Positions 26,601-34,700 of a DNA stretch of 64,000 bases are shown in pieces. The notes under the pieces were generated by a model. It made no database searches. It saw only the letters and a list, made by a program, of their open reading frames with translations, and was not told where the DNA came from. The first letter of the stretch is position 1, and every line of letters starts with the position of its first letter. The position numbers and the translations under genes were made by a program. Source of the stretch: Bacteroidales bacterium (GTDB lineage Bacteria > Bacteroidota > Bacteroidia > Bacteroidales > Lentimicrobiaceae); the NCBI GenBank assembly GCA_016709025.1, contig JADJEQ010000001.1, positions 124,001 to 188,000 on the forward strand. Direction: 5' to 3'.

Positions 26601-27825
26601 CAGCTTTAAACCAATCCTGGAGCCGGGTTTTTATAGTACTCAGCATCTTGTTGCGGGCGGTGATATTGCCCATCAAATCAGCAATGCGGGCTGTCTGCAT
26701 CAGCTGATTTAAAACCTGACCTTCATTGTATGAATCCGTCCATGTTGCCAAAACACTGTTTTCCAGACTTTCAATTTTTTCAGTTAACGCAGCAGGTGAA
26801 AACGTTGGACTGTAAAAATCAACATATGGTAAAGTGGGTAAGATTCCATGGAATGTATTTTCTACACTAAAACTGTTTCCAGCCATGGTTTTCATTTCAC
26901 CCCGGATAACGGCATAACTGTATTTGTCGGGAACCGGCGAATCTGATGAAAGATGCGCCCATTGATGGGGAAGCAAACCGAGTAACATGTTCGTTTCGGT
27001 TCCTTCCTTTACTTCGGTCTGTACTTCAAAATCAGTGCGAACAACTGAGGTACCTTGGTTGAAACTATAATTAGCTGTTGCGGTTACAGGAAAAACATAA
27101 GCGTATTTTTTATATTCGTTGGCCACTGTTGTAACACTGGCGGCAGTCAGCGGAATAAATGCCAGCGACCAGTAATTTTTGCCATTCAATGTGGATGTAT
27201 AAACCGTCCCATTCTGTGCCCAGGTGCTGCCTGCAGGCGCATAAACGGCAAAGTCGGCACCATTTCTCAGGTTCGTGATAATCAGCATTTCATCCAGAAC
27301 AGCAACAGTACCGGAATTTACAGTAATCTGAGCAACATCATCCGGGTTTTTTATAAAGTAAAGAAAAGGCAAACCAACGCCCGATGTTGCCTGAAAATGA
27401 TGCGATCCGGCATTCCAGTCCATCGTAACTGTCCAATCGGAAAAATCAGAAACAGTAACACTGCCCGCAGACAATCCTGAAACTCCGATTATCACAGGTT
27501 GAATATCATCAATAGGGCCAAAAGGAATATAGGTCGCGATTAAACCCTGACTGGTGGTTTTCATCGTAAACGGGTAGTTAAAAAGATTGGATGCCTCACC
27601 GTTTCTTGCAACAGCCGTCCACCAGTCGCTGGTTGGAACAGGTTTGCCCAAAGCGTTGCCACTCAGAAAAGGATTCCCTGAAGGAAAAGTATTCCGGCCA
27701 GCTTCATCCACGCCCGGAAAAACTGTGGTGTACCCACCGCTTCCAACCTGAATAAACTGACTAAATCCCTGCTGTACAAATGCAAAGAAAAAAATACAAA
27801 AAATAATGACAGAAGTTCTTTTCAC
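23698..27825 (-). CDS. GH81 endo-beta-1,3-glucanase with CBM6-like, PKD/Ig-like and type IX sorting domains
   Basis: A 1375-aa secreted multidomain enzyme. Signal peptide 1-23. The GH81 module covers roughly 35-770, with the conserved DGGLNDHHFHWGYF (about 437-450) and GNNQESSSESMVF (about 508-520) containing the acidic catalytic residues. A bacterial Ig-like stretch (about 770-840), a CBM6-like module (about 845-990), a PKD-like domain (about 995-1085) and another Ig-like domain (about 1090-1180) follow. The end (FFPNPVSEVLNI to the C-terminus) is a T9SS type A sorting domain, so the protein should be displayed on or released from the outer surface. GH81 enzymes cut beta-1,3-glucan backbones. 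It is the first gene of the minus-strand block and shares the 1-kb upstream region with the divergent SusCD block. Confidence 0.93.
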   Translation of the reverse strand: MKRTSVIIFCIFFFAFVQQGFSQFIQVGSGGYTTVFPGVDEAGRNTFPSGNPFLSGNALGKPVPTSDWWTAVARNGEASNLFNYPFTMKTTSQGLIATYIPFGPIDDIQPVIIGVSGLSAGSVTVSDFSDWTVTMDWNAGSHHFQATSGVGLPFLYFIKNPDDVAQITVNSGTVAVLDEMLIITNLRNGADFAVYAPAGSTWAQNGTVYTSTLNGKNYWSLAFIPLTAASVTTVANEYKKYAYVFPVTATANYSFNQGTSVVRTDFEVQTEVKEGTETNMLLGLLPHQWAHLSSDSPVPDKYSYAVIRGEMKTMAGNSFSVENTFHGILPTLPYVDFYSPTFSPAALTEKIESLENSVLATWTDSYNEGQVLNQLMQTARIADLMGNITARNKMLSTIKTRLQDWFKAEPGEVAFLFYYNANWSSMIGYPAGYGQDGGLNDHHFHWGYFIQACAFIEQYEPGWAAEWGGMVNLLVRDAAGYDRSDPMFPYLRNFSPYAGHSWADGFANNPQGNNQESSSESMVFSSALIHWGEVTGDTAIRDLGIYLYTTEQTGIEEYYMDTQHRNFPPSQQYSLVSRVWGNAIDNGTFWTSDIAASYGIEIYPIHGGSLYLGLDTVYVELLWDEVAANTGIMSNQVNPNLWHDMWWEYLAFIDPPQAIEMYNSYPNRELKFGISDAQTYHWLHAMNALGKVHAGITADCPVAAAFILDGEINYVAQNYTDDPIIVTFSTGFQLQVPARRMVTSRDCALTGVVSSSFQQAYIGGSVKLDATVSGGTPTYVEFMDGITSLGTDSSEPFMLNASNLQLGIHSFYAKVFDGDKFNITNTAKVQVGGQMPYNGVASAIPGIIEAGKYDIFEGGKGQNISYLDVTSSNTGDFRMNESVDASLNTSEGATVVSIAAGEWLEYTMNVAQSGLYTVAIRYASDNAAGGGPFHLESDGQIISPEISVPTTSDWNSWATIHVTAIPLTEGEHVLRVEFSAGEFNLGKMTFTRTGNLTYSYPVANAGTNVKVVLPLTSATLDGSASTESAGNPLNYTWTQNYGPSVVQFADPTAVNPFVTGLVDGMYNFKLKVTNSDSRTDEDEVLVLVTNFQNAPPFVSLTSPYDNSIFTEGKPVTISANASDFDGTIQKVDFYQGDDLINTVTSIPFSTVWNPAPGSYNITAKVIDNEGSASTTQISHVSIAPLMLYSETSNETSQGSFTVGYICTYETVGTDVIISFELLDDKAGIVAYLWKQSPFSEIMMTNVSGKIFSTVISGQTPGSTISYACKFAYSGGMSVTKYCSYQVGKNCGAAGIENQSDSPLIFFPNPVSEVLNISNIRNKSTISIYDLNGICLFTKTSGSVTEKIDVNFLNKGIYLIRAIDDKTTRTNKFIKQ

Positions 27826-28842
27826 AATTGAGATATTTAATGTTTACCTTAATTCATTGTTGCATTCTTCTGCCAAAGTTCAAAAGTCCGGGCCTCATTT
27901 TTCTTCACGTTTATTATTCCGCAAATGTGGCCTCTGACATCGGTATTTGTAATACCGGCCGGTTTGCTGTTTTTAGAAAAAATCCGTCTTACTCATTAAA
28001 AAAATTTACCTGATCCGGCTTCAAGAACAGAATAATCAATGAAGCAAACTTCAGGGTCCATTATTATGCTTGATCAATACCATTCCCATACCTGTATTGG
28101 TTTCATTATCAAACACATCCATTAAATCATCAAGATCTTTTCCTGTATAAATAAAAAGTCATCCGGGAAGACAATAGACAAAAACAGGATTGTATTTTTT
28201 CCATTTACACTGAATTGCGTATAACAAAATATTCTCTACATCAAAACTAATTGATTCTATACCTGAACTGCAAATTTTATATTACATCATGGTTACGTCA
28301 GGATTCCGGCTTTTCCACATCAATACTACATCATGGTCATTCTATCGAACTATATATCAATGTTTTAAAAATAGAAAAGATTGCAATAAGTCCAAAATAC
28401 AACATAAATCTGTTAAATGAAATCAAACAATTGTTACAACATCCCTGATAAATCTGAAATGATGTTTTAATGATGTAATACTATTTAGAGCATATAAGTC
28501 TGTTTATTAATACTTTAATACTTTTCTGATGTATTAATGATGTATCTTTATAGTCTTTGTGAAGTAAGTTTGATGTATAATAAAATTTGACTTCACAAGG
28601 TATAATGTACTATTATTGACAACGCAAACCAATGTTTGATTAAAAACTTAATATTTTAATGTTCGGCAATTTCAGAGTAGCATTATTAAAGGCTATTTTT
28701 AACACATAAAACACGCCTGTTTTTCTATGCAAAAAAAATTTGAGGCTTATTGAATAAATTGACTGAATCCTGTTTTAAACCGGAAACGCATCAATAATTA
28801 ATACTCTATTAATATTAACCAATAACCAAACACACCAATCAA
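27826..28842. promoter_or_regulatory. Divergent regulatory gap of the glucan locus
   Basis: A 1017-nt AT-rich gap between the divergent GH81 and PKD-lipoprotein genes with no credible coding sequence. It must carry promoters for both arms. No exact TAnnTTTG element was found; the closest on the plus strand is AAAATTTG near 28583-28590. Its outstanding content is a cluster of repeated TACATCA/TGATGTA motifs, listed separately. Confidence 0.6.
28237..28577. promoter_or_regulatory. Cluster of seven TACATCA/TGATGTA motifs, candidate operator array
   Basis: TACATCA occurs at 28237-28243, 28283-28289 and 28327-28333. Its complement TGATGTA occurs at 28471-28477, 28527-28533, 28538-28544 and 28571-28577. 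The left three face right and the right four face left. Start-to-start distances are 46, 44, 144, 56, 11 and 33 nt, mostly near multiples of 11. Sites 2 and 3 share the longer core TACATCATGGT. They probably bind a regulator of the locus; which one is unknown. Confidence 0.5.
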
Positions 28843-30348
28843 ATGAAAAACAGTTTAACAAAATGGGGAACCAGATTTTTCCTCGCAATCGGAATCCTTT
28901 CGATGATCAGCTTCGTTTCCTGTAAAGATGATGAAGAAGATCCACCAGCAAATCCAATCGCAAGTTTTCAGTACGCTGTAAGCACCACAAATTTCCTTGA
29001 AGTAACTTTTACAAACTTCTCGCAAAATGCGACCACTTACGAATGGAATTTTGGTGACGGACAGACTTCTACCGAAGCAAGCCCGGTGCATGCTTACACC
29101 TCAGCCGGCAATTATACGGTTGTATTGACTGCGAAAAACTCAGCAAATACACCTGCAACTTTCAATCAGACAATTGAAATAAAGGATCCCAATTCCGCAT
29201 TGGCCCTCCTGGCAGGTGAAACCTCCAAAACCTGGAAACTTTTCAGAGAAGGTTCTTCCATGGGTGTTGGTCCGGATGAAGCAGGTGCACGTACCTGGTG
29301 GTCGCTTACAAACGAAGGAGCCAGACCATGTTATTATTACCAAACATTCACTTTTAACAGAGATGGCTCATTTGTGTTTGACGATCAGGGCGCGTTCTGG
29401 GGTGAGGGTGCAATTTTTGCAGGCACCGCCCAAAATGAGGTTTGCTTTGAAGCGATTCCGGCAAATATGGTCAATTCATCAGGTGCTGATGTTAGTGCAT
29501 GGTTGAGCGGAACACATGCCTTTACTTATGAACCAACAACCAACATCGTGACTCTTACAGGAACAGGTGCATGGATGGGAAATCCACAAAGTGGAACATC
29601 AGCTACTTCTACTGTCCCTGAATCCAGCAAATCTTTTAAAGCAGTTATTGAACAAAAGGACGGTTATGACTTACTGACCATCTCGTACAGTTATGTAGGA
29701 TTTTACTGGGATTTCACTTATGCAAGTTATTCCAACCCTGCACTTGAACCAGAAGTTGTAGTAGTTGTACCTCCTTATGGTGAAGACCTTCCAAATATAA
29801 CACCAACTGAAATGTGGAATACTTTTGAGACTGCTGCAAGTTTCGCAGTGCTTGATACAGCTGGTGTATATCCGGGTACTGGTGTTGCTGCCAATGGCGG
29901 TATGGCTTTTACTATTGGTGTTGCTGATCCGGCAGGAGTTGGCGCAAACGTTGGTAAATACGACAGAAAGGGTACCTATCAGGAACTTCAGTTTCAAATG
30001 CAAAACGACATTCAATTTAATAATTTTACAACAGTGTCTGTAGATGTCTATATGCCTAGTTCAAATAATTATACAGGTACATTGACAAAAGGTATTGCTA
30101 TTATCATCGGTGAGGCAAGTCAGCATGACCAATGGTGGACATATCATCTTCAATATGATGCAACGGCTACTGTTATGGATGAGTGGGTTACGTATACATT
30201 TAACCTGGATGCACCAACCAGCGGCCCTTCAGTGGGCGTATATACCCCAGCTACAGCAACAGATCTTGACTTCTTTGCCATATCACTCGGCGGAGGTGGT
30301 CATACGGATGAGGGTACTTTCTATATCCGTAATTTCAAATTTGAATAG
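28843..30348 (+). CDS. PKD-domain surface lipoprotein, probable glucan-binding protein
   Basis: A 501-aa lipoprotein: the leader ends FVSCKDDEED, with Cys27 as the lipidation site followed by an acidic stretch typical of surface export in Bacteroidota. A PKD domain covers about 38-112 (NATTYEWNFGDGQTS). A middle domain (about 115-300) is rich in Trp and aromatic residues. After a proline linker (VVVVVPPYGED) comes a C-terminal beta-sandwich of CBM type (about 325-501). No catalytic motifs are visible. This resembles surface glycan-binding proteins (SusE/F-like) of laminarin loci. It is placed first in the plus-strand arm and followed by a strong terminator, so it may be expressed in excess of downstream genes (inference). 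Confidence 0.75.
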   Translation: MKNSLTKWGTRFFLAIGILSMISFVSCKDDEEDPPANPIASFQYAVSTTNFLEVTFTNFSQNATTYEWNFGDGQTSTEASPVHAYTSAGNYTVVLTAKNSANTPATFNQTIEIKDPNSALALLAGETSKTWKLFREGSSMGVGPDEAGARTWWSLTNEGARPCYYYQTFTFNRDGSFVFDDQGAFWGEGAIFAGTAQNEVCFEAIPANMVNSSGADVSAWLSGTHAFTYEPTTNIVTLTGTGAWMGNPQSGTSATSTVPESSKSFKAVIEQKDGYDLLTISYSYVGFYWDFTYASYSNPALEPEVVVVVPPYGEDLPNITPTEMWNTFETAASFAVLDTAGVYPGTGVAANGGMAFTIGVADPAGVGANVGKYDRKGTYQELQFQMQNDIQFNNFTTVSVDVYMPSSNNYTGTLTKGIAIIIGEASQHDQWWTYHLQYDATATVMDEWVTYTFNLDAPTSGPSVGVYTPATATDLDFFAISLGGGGHTDEGTFYIRNFKFE

Positions 30349-30360
30349 TAAAATCAACAG

Positions 30361-30393
30361 AGCACTGACCGGCCAACCCGGTCAGTGCTTTTT
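30361..30393 (+). terminator. Rho-independent terminator after the PKD lipoprotein gene
   Basis: A perfect 12-bp stem AGCACTGACCGG/CCGGTCAGTGCT (30361-30372 with 30378-30389), a 5-nt loop and a following run of T. The next gene starts only 13 nt downstream, so read-through must supply it unless it has its own promoter. Confidence 0.9.
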
Positions 30394-30405
30394 AATAAAC
30401 CTGAT

Positions 30406-31506
30406 ATGAGAAGTAGAGGAATATTCGGAATTTTCTTTTTAATCCTGTCATCAGTCCTCGCCTCATCGTGCAGTGAAGATGAGCCGGTTAATACCGGTGA
30501 TCCGTCAAATCTGGTCGTTGAGGTTACCATACCCGTTACAGGTTTGGGTGTAGTCCAAATTCAGGCGAGTGCCGACAATGCAACGGAATACCGTTTATAC
30601 ATCGGATCCTCAGATCAGCCTTTTGCTTCCAATACAACAGGAACATTTGAATATGATTTCAGCCAATCCGGTACCTTTGAGATTACAGTGAGGGCTTACG
30701 GAACTTCAGGCAGATATATATCCCTATTAAAACAGGTTGTAATAAGTGAAGATGATCCAGTGACTATTGCCGATGGCTATATAACCCCAATGCAATACGA
30801 CGGTTATCAACTGGTGTGGAATGACGAGTTTGCCGGGAACGCACTGAATACCCAATACTGGAGTTACGAAACCGGCGGAGTCTGGAGTAACAATGAGCTT
30901 CAATATTACAGACAGGAAAATACTACTGTTGCCGAAGAGGTGCTTACCATAGAGGCCCGCAAAGAAAACTACGGAGGAAAAAGTTATACTTCATCAAGGC
31001 TTGTAACACGTAATAAAAAATCCTTCAAATATGGCAGGATTGACATCCGGGCTTTACTTCCTGAGGGACAGGGCATCTGGCCAGCATTGTGGACACTTGG
31101 AGATAACATTACAACTGAAGGGTGGCCAAAATGCGGCGAGATTGACATCATGGAAATGATCGGCGGAAGCGGACGTGAAAAAACAGTGCACGGGACTGTC
31201 CATTGGGATCAGGCCGGAAGCCATGCCGATTATGGCAATGGTTATACACTGTCATCCGGAACCTTCGCTGATGAATATCATGTGTTTACCATTATCTGGG
31301 ATGCAACCAGAATCAAATGGTATGTCAATGATGTCAAATTCGGCGAGGTGGATATTACCCCTGCCCAGATGTCGGAGTTTCATCTGCAACATTTTTTCAT
31401 CTTTAATGTTGCCGTAGGTGGGATATGGCCAGGAAATCCTGATGCAACAACAAATTTTCCACAACAAATGAAGGTAGATTATATCCGTGTTTTTCAGGCT
31501 AACTGA
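30406..31506 (+). CDS. GH16 family endo-beta-1,3-glucanase (laminarinase) lipoprotein
   Basis: A 366-aa protein from the ATG at 30406. Upstream in-frame codons lie inside the terminator hairpin and are unlikely to be used. The leader ends LASSCSEDEP, a lipobox with acidic residues. A PKD-like domain (about 33-112) precedes the GH16 jelly-roll (about 130-366). The catalytic signature GEIDIMEMIG gives Glu245, Asp247 and Glu250. The intact EIDIME form with the extra Met bulge is the laminarinase/lichenase-type pattern. It probably initiates glucan cleavage at the cell surface beside SusCD. Confidence 0.92.
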   Translation: MRSRGIFGIFFLILSSVLASSCSEDEPVNTGDPSNLVVEVTIPVTGLGVVQIQASADNATEYRLYIGSSDQPFASNTTGTFEYDFSQSGTFEITVRAYGTSGRYISLLKQVVISEDDPVTIADGYITPMQYDGYQLVWNDEFAGNALNTQYWSYETGGVWSNNELQYYRQENTTVAEEVLTIEARKENYGGKSYTSSRLVTRNKKSFKYGRIDIRALLPEGQGIWPALWTLGDNITTEGWPKCGEIDIMEMIGGSGREKTVHGTVHWDQAGSHADYGNGYTLSSGTFADEYHVFTIIWDATRIKWYVNDVKFGEVDITPAQMSEFHLQHFFIFNVAVGGIWPGNPDATTNFPQQMKVDYIRVFQAN

Positions 31507-31592
31507 TACTCTGATATTCCAGACACAAAAATAGCCGGATAAATCACATCCAACTGATTGAAAGTTAAGTTTTAACCAACAAAGCCAATCTT

Positions 31593-34500
31593 ATGAAAAA
31601 AATATTACGCAATATATTTCTGATTCTGGTGGTAATGATAAATGCAAACCTGCTGTACGCGCAGACGCACAAGGTTGCGGGAACCATTACCGAAGAGAAC
31701 GGACTGGGAATTCCCGGGGTAACCATTGTGGAGTCGGGAACCCAAAACGGCACTACAACGGATATTGACGGGAAGTATAGCCTCACGGTATCCAAACCAG
31801 ATGCTACCATTGTTGTTTCCTTCATTGGCTATACAACCCAGAAAATACTAGTCAACAAACAAGCTGCAATCAATCTCGTTCTTGTTCCGGAAGCAACAAA
31901 TCTGAGCGAACTTGTAGTAATCGGTTATGGAACACAGAAGAAGAAGGTAGTCACCGGAGCCATCTCAAGTGTGAGTTCTGAAGACATTACCTCTACGCCC
32001 ATACTTCGTGTTGACCAGGCTATGCAAGGCAGAACTGCAGGTGTTCAGGTAACCAACCTCTCAGGGCAACCAGGAGAAGCCCCAACGGTACGCATCAGGG
32101 GTGCAGGAACTACCGGTAATTCAAATCCGCTTTACATCGTTGATGGAATCGCGGTTGGAGGAATTGATTACCTTAACCCGGGTGATATCGAATCAATTGA
32201 TGTACTGAAAGATGCTGCTTCAGCTGCTATTTACGGAGCAAGGGCAGCCAATGGTGTAGTTCTGATCACCACAAAAGGAGGTAAAGCCGGTAAAATGAAT
32301 GTTACCTATTCCGGTTACACCGGTATTCAGAATGTTGCATCTAAACTTGATATGCTCGATGCAGAGGAGTACAGAATGTTGATGAATGAAGGCGCCAGAA
32401 ATGCCGGCTTAACAGAACCTTTCGACCTGAATGAAATTCCACTTCACAATACCAACTGGCAGGACGAACTTTTTGTAAAAAATGCCCCCATTCAGAACCA
32501 TGAGCTGTCAATCTCAGGTGGCAATGAAAAAACAACTTACGTATCTTCCCTGTCTTATTTTACCCAGCAGGGAATTATCGGTGGCGACAAGTCACAGTTT
32601 GACCGTATTACCGCCAGGCTGAATACCAAAAGCCAGGTTAACAAGGTATTTAGTTTCGGTAATAACCTTGCCTATTCACATATTATCAGACGTGGAATCG
32701 GAAGCAATGAATCATTTAACGGAGCCTATAGCAGTGCGTTAAATCTTGACCCGCTGACTCCACTCTATGAAACAGATGCCGATATTCTTTCCCAGGCTCC
32801 ATACTCTACAGAGCCCGTTCTCAGCAGTAACTCAGGCCAGGTGTATGGAATATCCAATTACATTGGTGCCGAAGTCGTAAATCCGCTGGCTTTGCTTGAA
32901 ATCCAGACCAATGAAACACGCGTTGACAAATTGGTTGGTAGTATTTTCGGTGAAGCTGAAATTATTAAAGGGCTGAAAATTAACACCAGCCTTGGTATAG
33001 ATCTGGCTTACGTGCTGAACGATAGTTACAGGCCTCTATATTACCTGAATGATGCCCAGTTAAATGTCGATAAAACCTCTGTCAGCAAACAGATTGACCG
33101 GTATTATACCTGGCAATGGGAAAACACCATTTCATATACCAGAAAAATAAACGATCATAACTTTTCCGTGCTTGCAGGTACCACTGCCAGTAAATACAAC
33201 TATGAGAACCTGACCGGATTCAATGCAAAAGTACCGCTCTTCGATCCTGACAATGTATATCTCAGCATGGCGACCGATACCGTTTGGGTTGCAGGTGGTG
33301 GTGCAGACCATTCAGCGCTGGCTTCAATCTTCGGCCGGGTCACTTACGATTATAAAAACAGGTATGCCTTTACCGGGATTATCAGGAGGGATGGTTCTTC
33401 AAAATTCGGGGCCAACAACCGCTACGGAATTTTTCCATCCTTAGGAGTATCGTGGGTAGCCAGTGACGAATCTTTCTTCCCAAAACTTACCTGGCTCGAT
33501 CTGGTTAAGTTCAGGGCTTCGTGGGGTATCAATGGCAACCAGGAAATCGGGAACTATCAGTTTATCTCCACAATCAATAAAAGCAGGGGCTATATTTTTG
33601 GAGGAGGCCGGATTACCGGAGCTTCCCCATCTTATATAGAAAATGCTGATATCCGTTGGGAAGAATCCAAACAGACAGACATTGCACTCGATATGGGGGC
33701 ATTTAACAACCGGCTGCTTGCAACCGTTGATTATTATGTTAAAACAACCGAAGGCCTGCTGGAAAGAATACCCATTCCGGGTCATGTTGGAAACGACCCA
33801 CCTTATGCCAATGTCGGAAGCGTTCAGAACAAAGGCGTTGAGATTTCTTTAAACTGGCGTCACATGATTAAAGAATTCAAATATTCTGTTGGGATAAACG
33901 GATCGTACAATCAGAATAAAATGACCTACATCGGGAACGAGGACAAGGTACTTCCAGGAGCATCATGGGCAATTGCAGGAATGGTAACACGCGCTGAAGA
34001 AGGCCTGCCGATTGGCTACTTCTGGGGTTATAAGACCAAAGGCGTTTTCCAGAATCAGACCGAAATTTTTCAGCACATCGGAAGCACCGGTCTACCGCTT
34101 CAGCCAAATGCCGTACCCGGAGATGTACGTTTTGTCGATGTAAACGGCGATGGCGTTCTGGATGCTGATGACCGGACAAATATTGGGAATCCGACTCCTG
34201 ACTGGACATTTGGTTTTAATGCTTCGGCTGAATATAAGCAATTCGATTTTTCGATACTGATGATCGGAACCTATGGCAATGATATCTTTAACGGTAGTCA
34301 GCGTCAGGACCTCAGATATACAAACAGGACGACTGCTGCACTGGACCGCTGGACTGCCGAGGGGACTTCAAATGAAATACCCAGGTACACCTGGATTGAT
34401 GTCAACAACAACTACCGGGTATCTGATCTCTATATAGAGGATGGATCTTACTTAAGAATCAAGAACCTGCAATTGGGATACACCTTACCGGGGAACATTC

Positions 34501-34682
34501 TTAAAAAGATAGGCGCTTCAACCTGGAGGTTCTATGTTTCAGCTGAAAACCTGGCCACCATCACCAAATACACCGGAGCTGATCCTGAAATCGGAGCAAG
34601 AAGTTCGTTCGACATAGGTATTGACCGGGGTATTTACCCACAGGCAAGAACCTGGCGTTTGGGAACAACCATTACATTCTAA
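31593..34682 (+). CDS. SusC-like TonB-dependent outer-membrane transporter
   Basis: A 1029-aa protein with a signal peptide (about 1-24), a carboxypeptidase regulatory-like domain (about 28-105, IPGVTIVESG and TTDIDGKYSL), a plug domain (about 115-225, ending AASAAIYGARAANGVVLIT) and a 22-strand barrel to the C-terminus (WRLGTTITF). No extra STN domain is present, so it does not look like a FecA-type signal transducer. It imports oligosaccharides across the outer membrane using TonB energy in complex with the SusD partner 18 nt downstream. The surrounding GH16 and GH81 genes indicate beta-1,3-glucan fragments as cargo. Confidence 0.96.
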   Translation: MKKILRNIFLILVVMINANLLYAQTHKVAGTITEENGLGIPGVTIVESGTQNGTTTDIDGKYSLTVSKPDATIVVSFIGYTTQKILVNKQAAINLVLVPEATNLSELVVIGYGTQKKKVVTGAISSVSSEDITSTPILRVDQAMQGRTAGVQVTNLSGQPGEAPTVRIRGAGTTGNSNPLYIVDGIAVGGIDYLNPGDIESIDVLKDAASAAIYGARAANGVVLITTKGGKAGKMNVTYSGYTGIQNVASKLDMLDAEEYRMLMNEGARNAGLTEPFDLNEIPLHNTNWQDELFVKNAPIQNHELSISGGNEKTTYVSSLSYFTQQGIIGGDKSQFDRITARLNTKSQVNKVFSFGNNLAYSHIIRRGIGSNESFNGAYSSALNLDPLTPLYETDADILSQAPYSTEPVLSSNSGQVYGISNYIGAEVVNPLALLEIQTNETRVDKLVGSIFGEAEIIKGLKINTSLGIDLAYVLNDSYRPLYYLNDAQLNVDKTSVSKQIDRYYTWQWENTISYTRKINDHNFSVLAGTTASKYNYENLTGFNAKVPLFDPDNVYLSMATDTVWVAGGGADHSALASIFGRVTYDYKNRYAFTGIIRRDGSSKFGANNRYGIFPSLGVSWVASDESFFPKLTWLDLVKFRASWGINGNQEIGNYQFISTINKSRGYIFGGGRITGASPSYIENADIRWEESKQTDIALDMGAFNNRLLATVDYYVKTTEGLLERIPIPGHVGNDPPYANVGSVQNKGVEISLNWRHMIKEFKYSVGINGSYNQNKMTYIGNEDKVLPGASWAIAGMVTRAEEGLPIGYFWGYKTKGVFQNQTEIFQHIGSTGLPLQPNAVPGDVRFVDVNGDGVLDADDRTNIGNPTPDWTFGFNASAEYKQFDFSILMIGTYGNDIFNGSQRQDLRYTNRTTAALDRWTAEGTSNEIPRYTWIDVNNNYRVSDLYIEDGSYLRIKNLQLGYTLPGNILKKIGASTWRFYVSAENLATITKYTGADPEIGARSSFDIGIDRGIYPQARTWRLGTTITF

Positions 34683-34700
34683 CTCAAAAAAACTGAGAAC

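Noticed and set aside
28251..28448. 65-aa ORF in the divergent glucan regulatory gap
   Set aside because: Low-complexity AT-rich composition, no domain, and it overlaps the TACATCA motif cluster.
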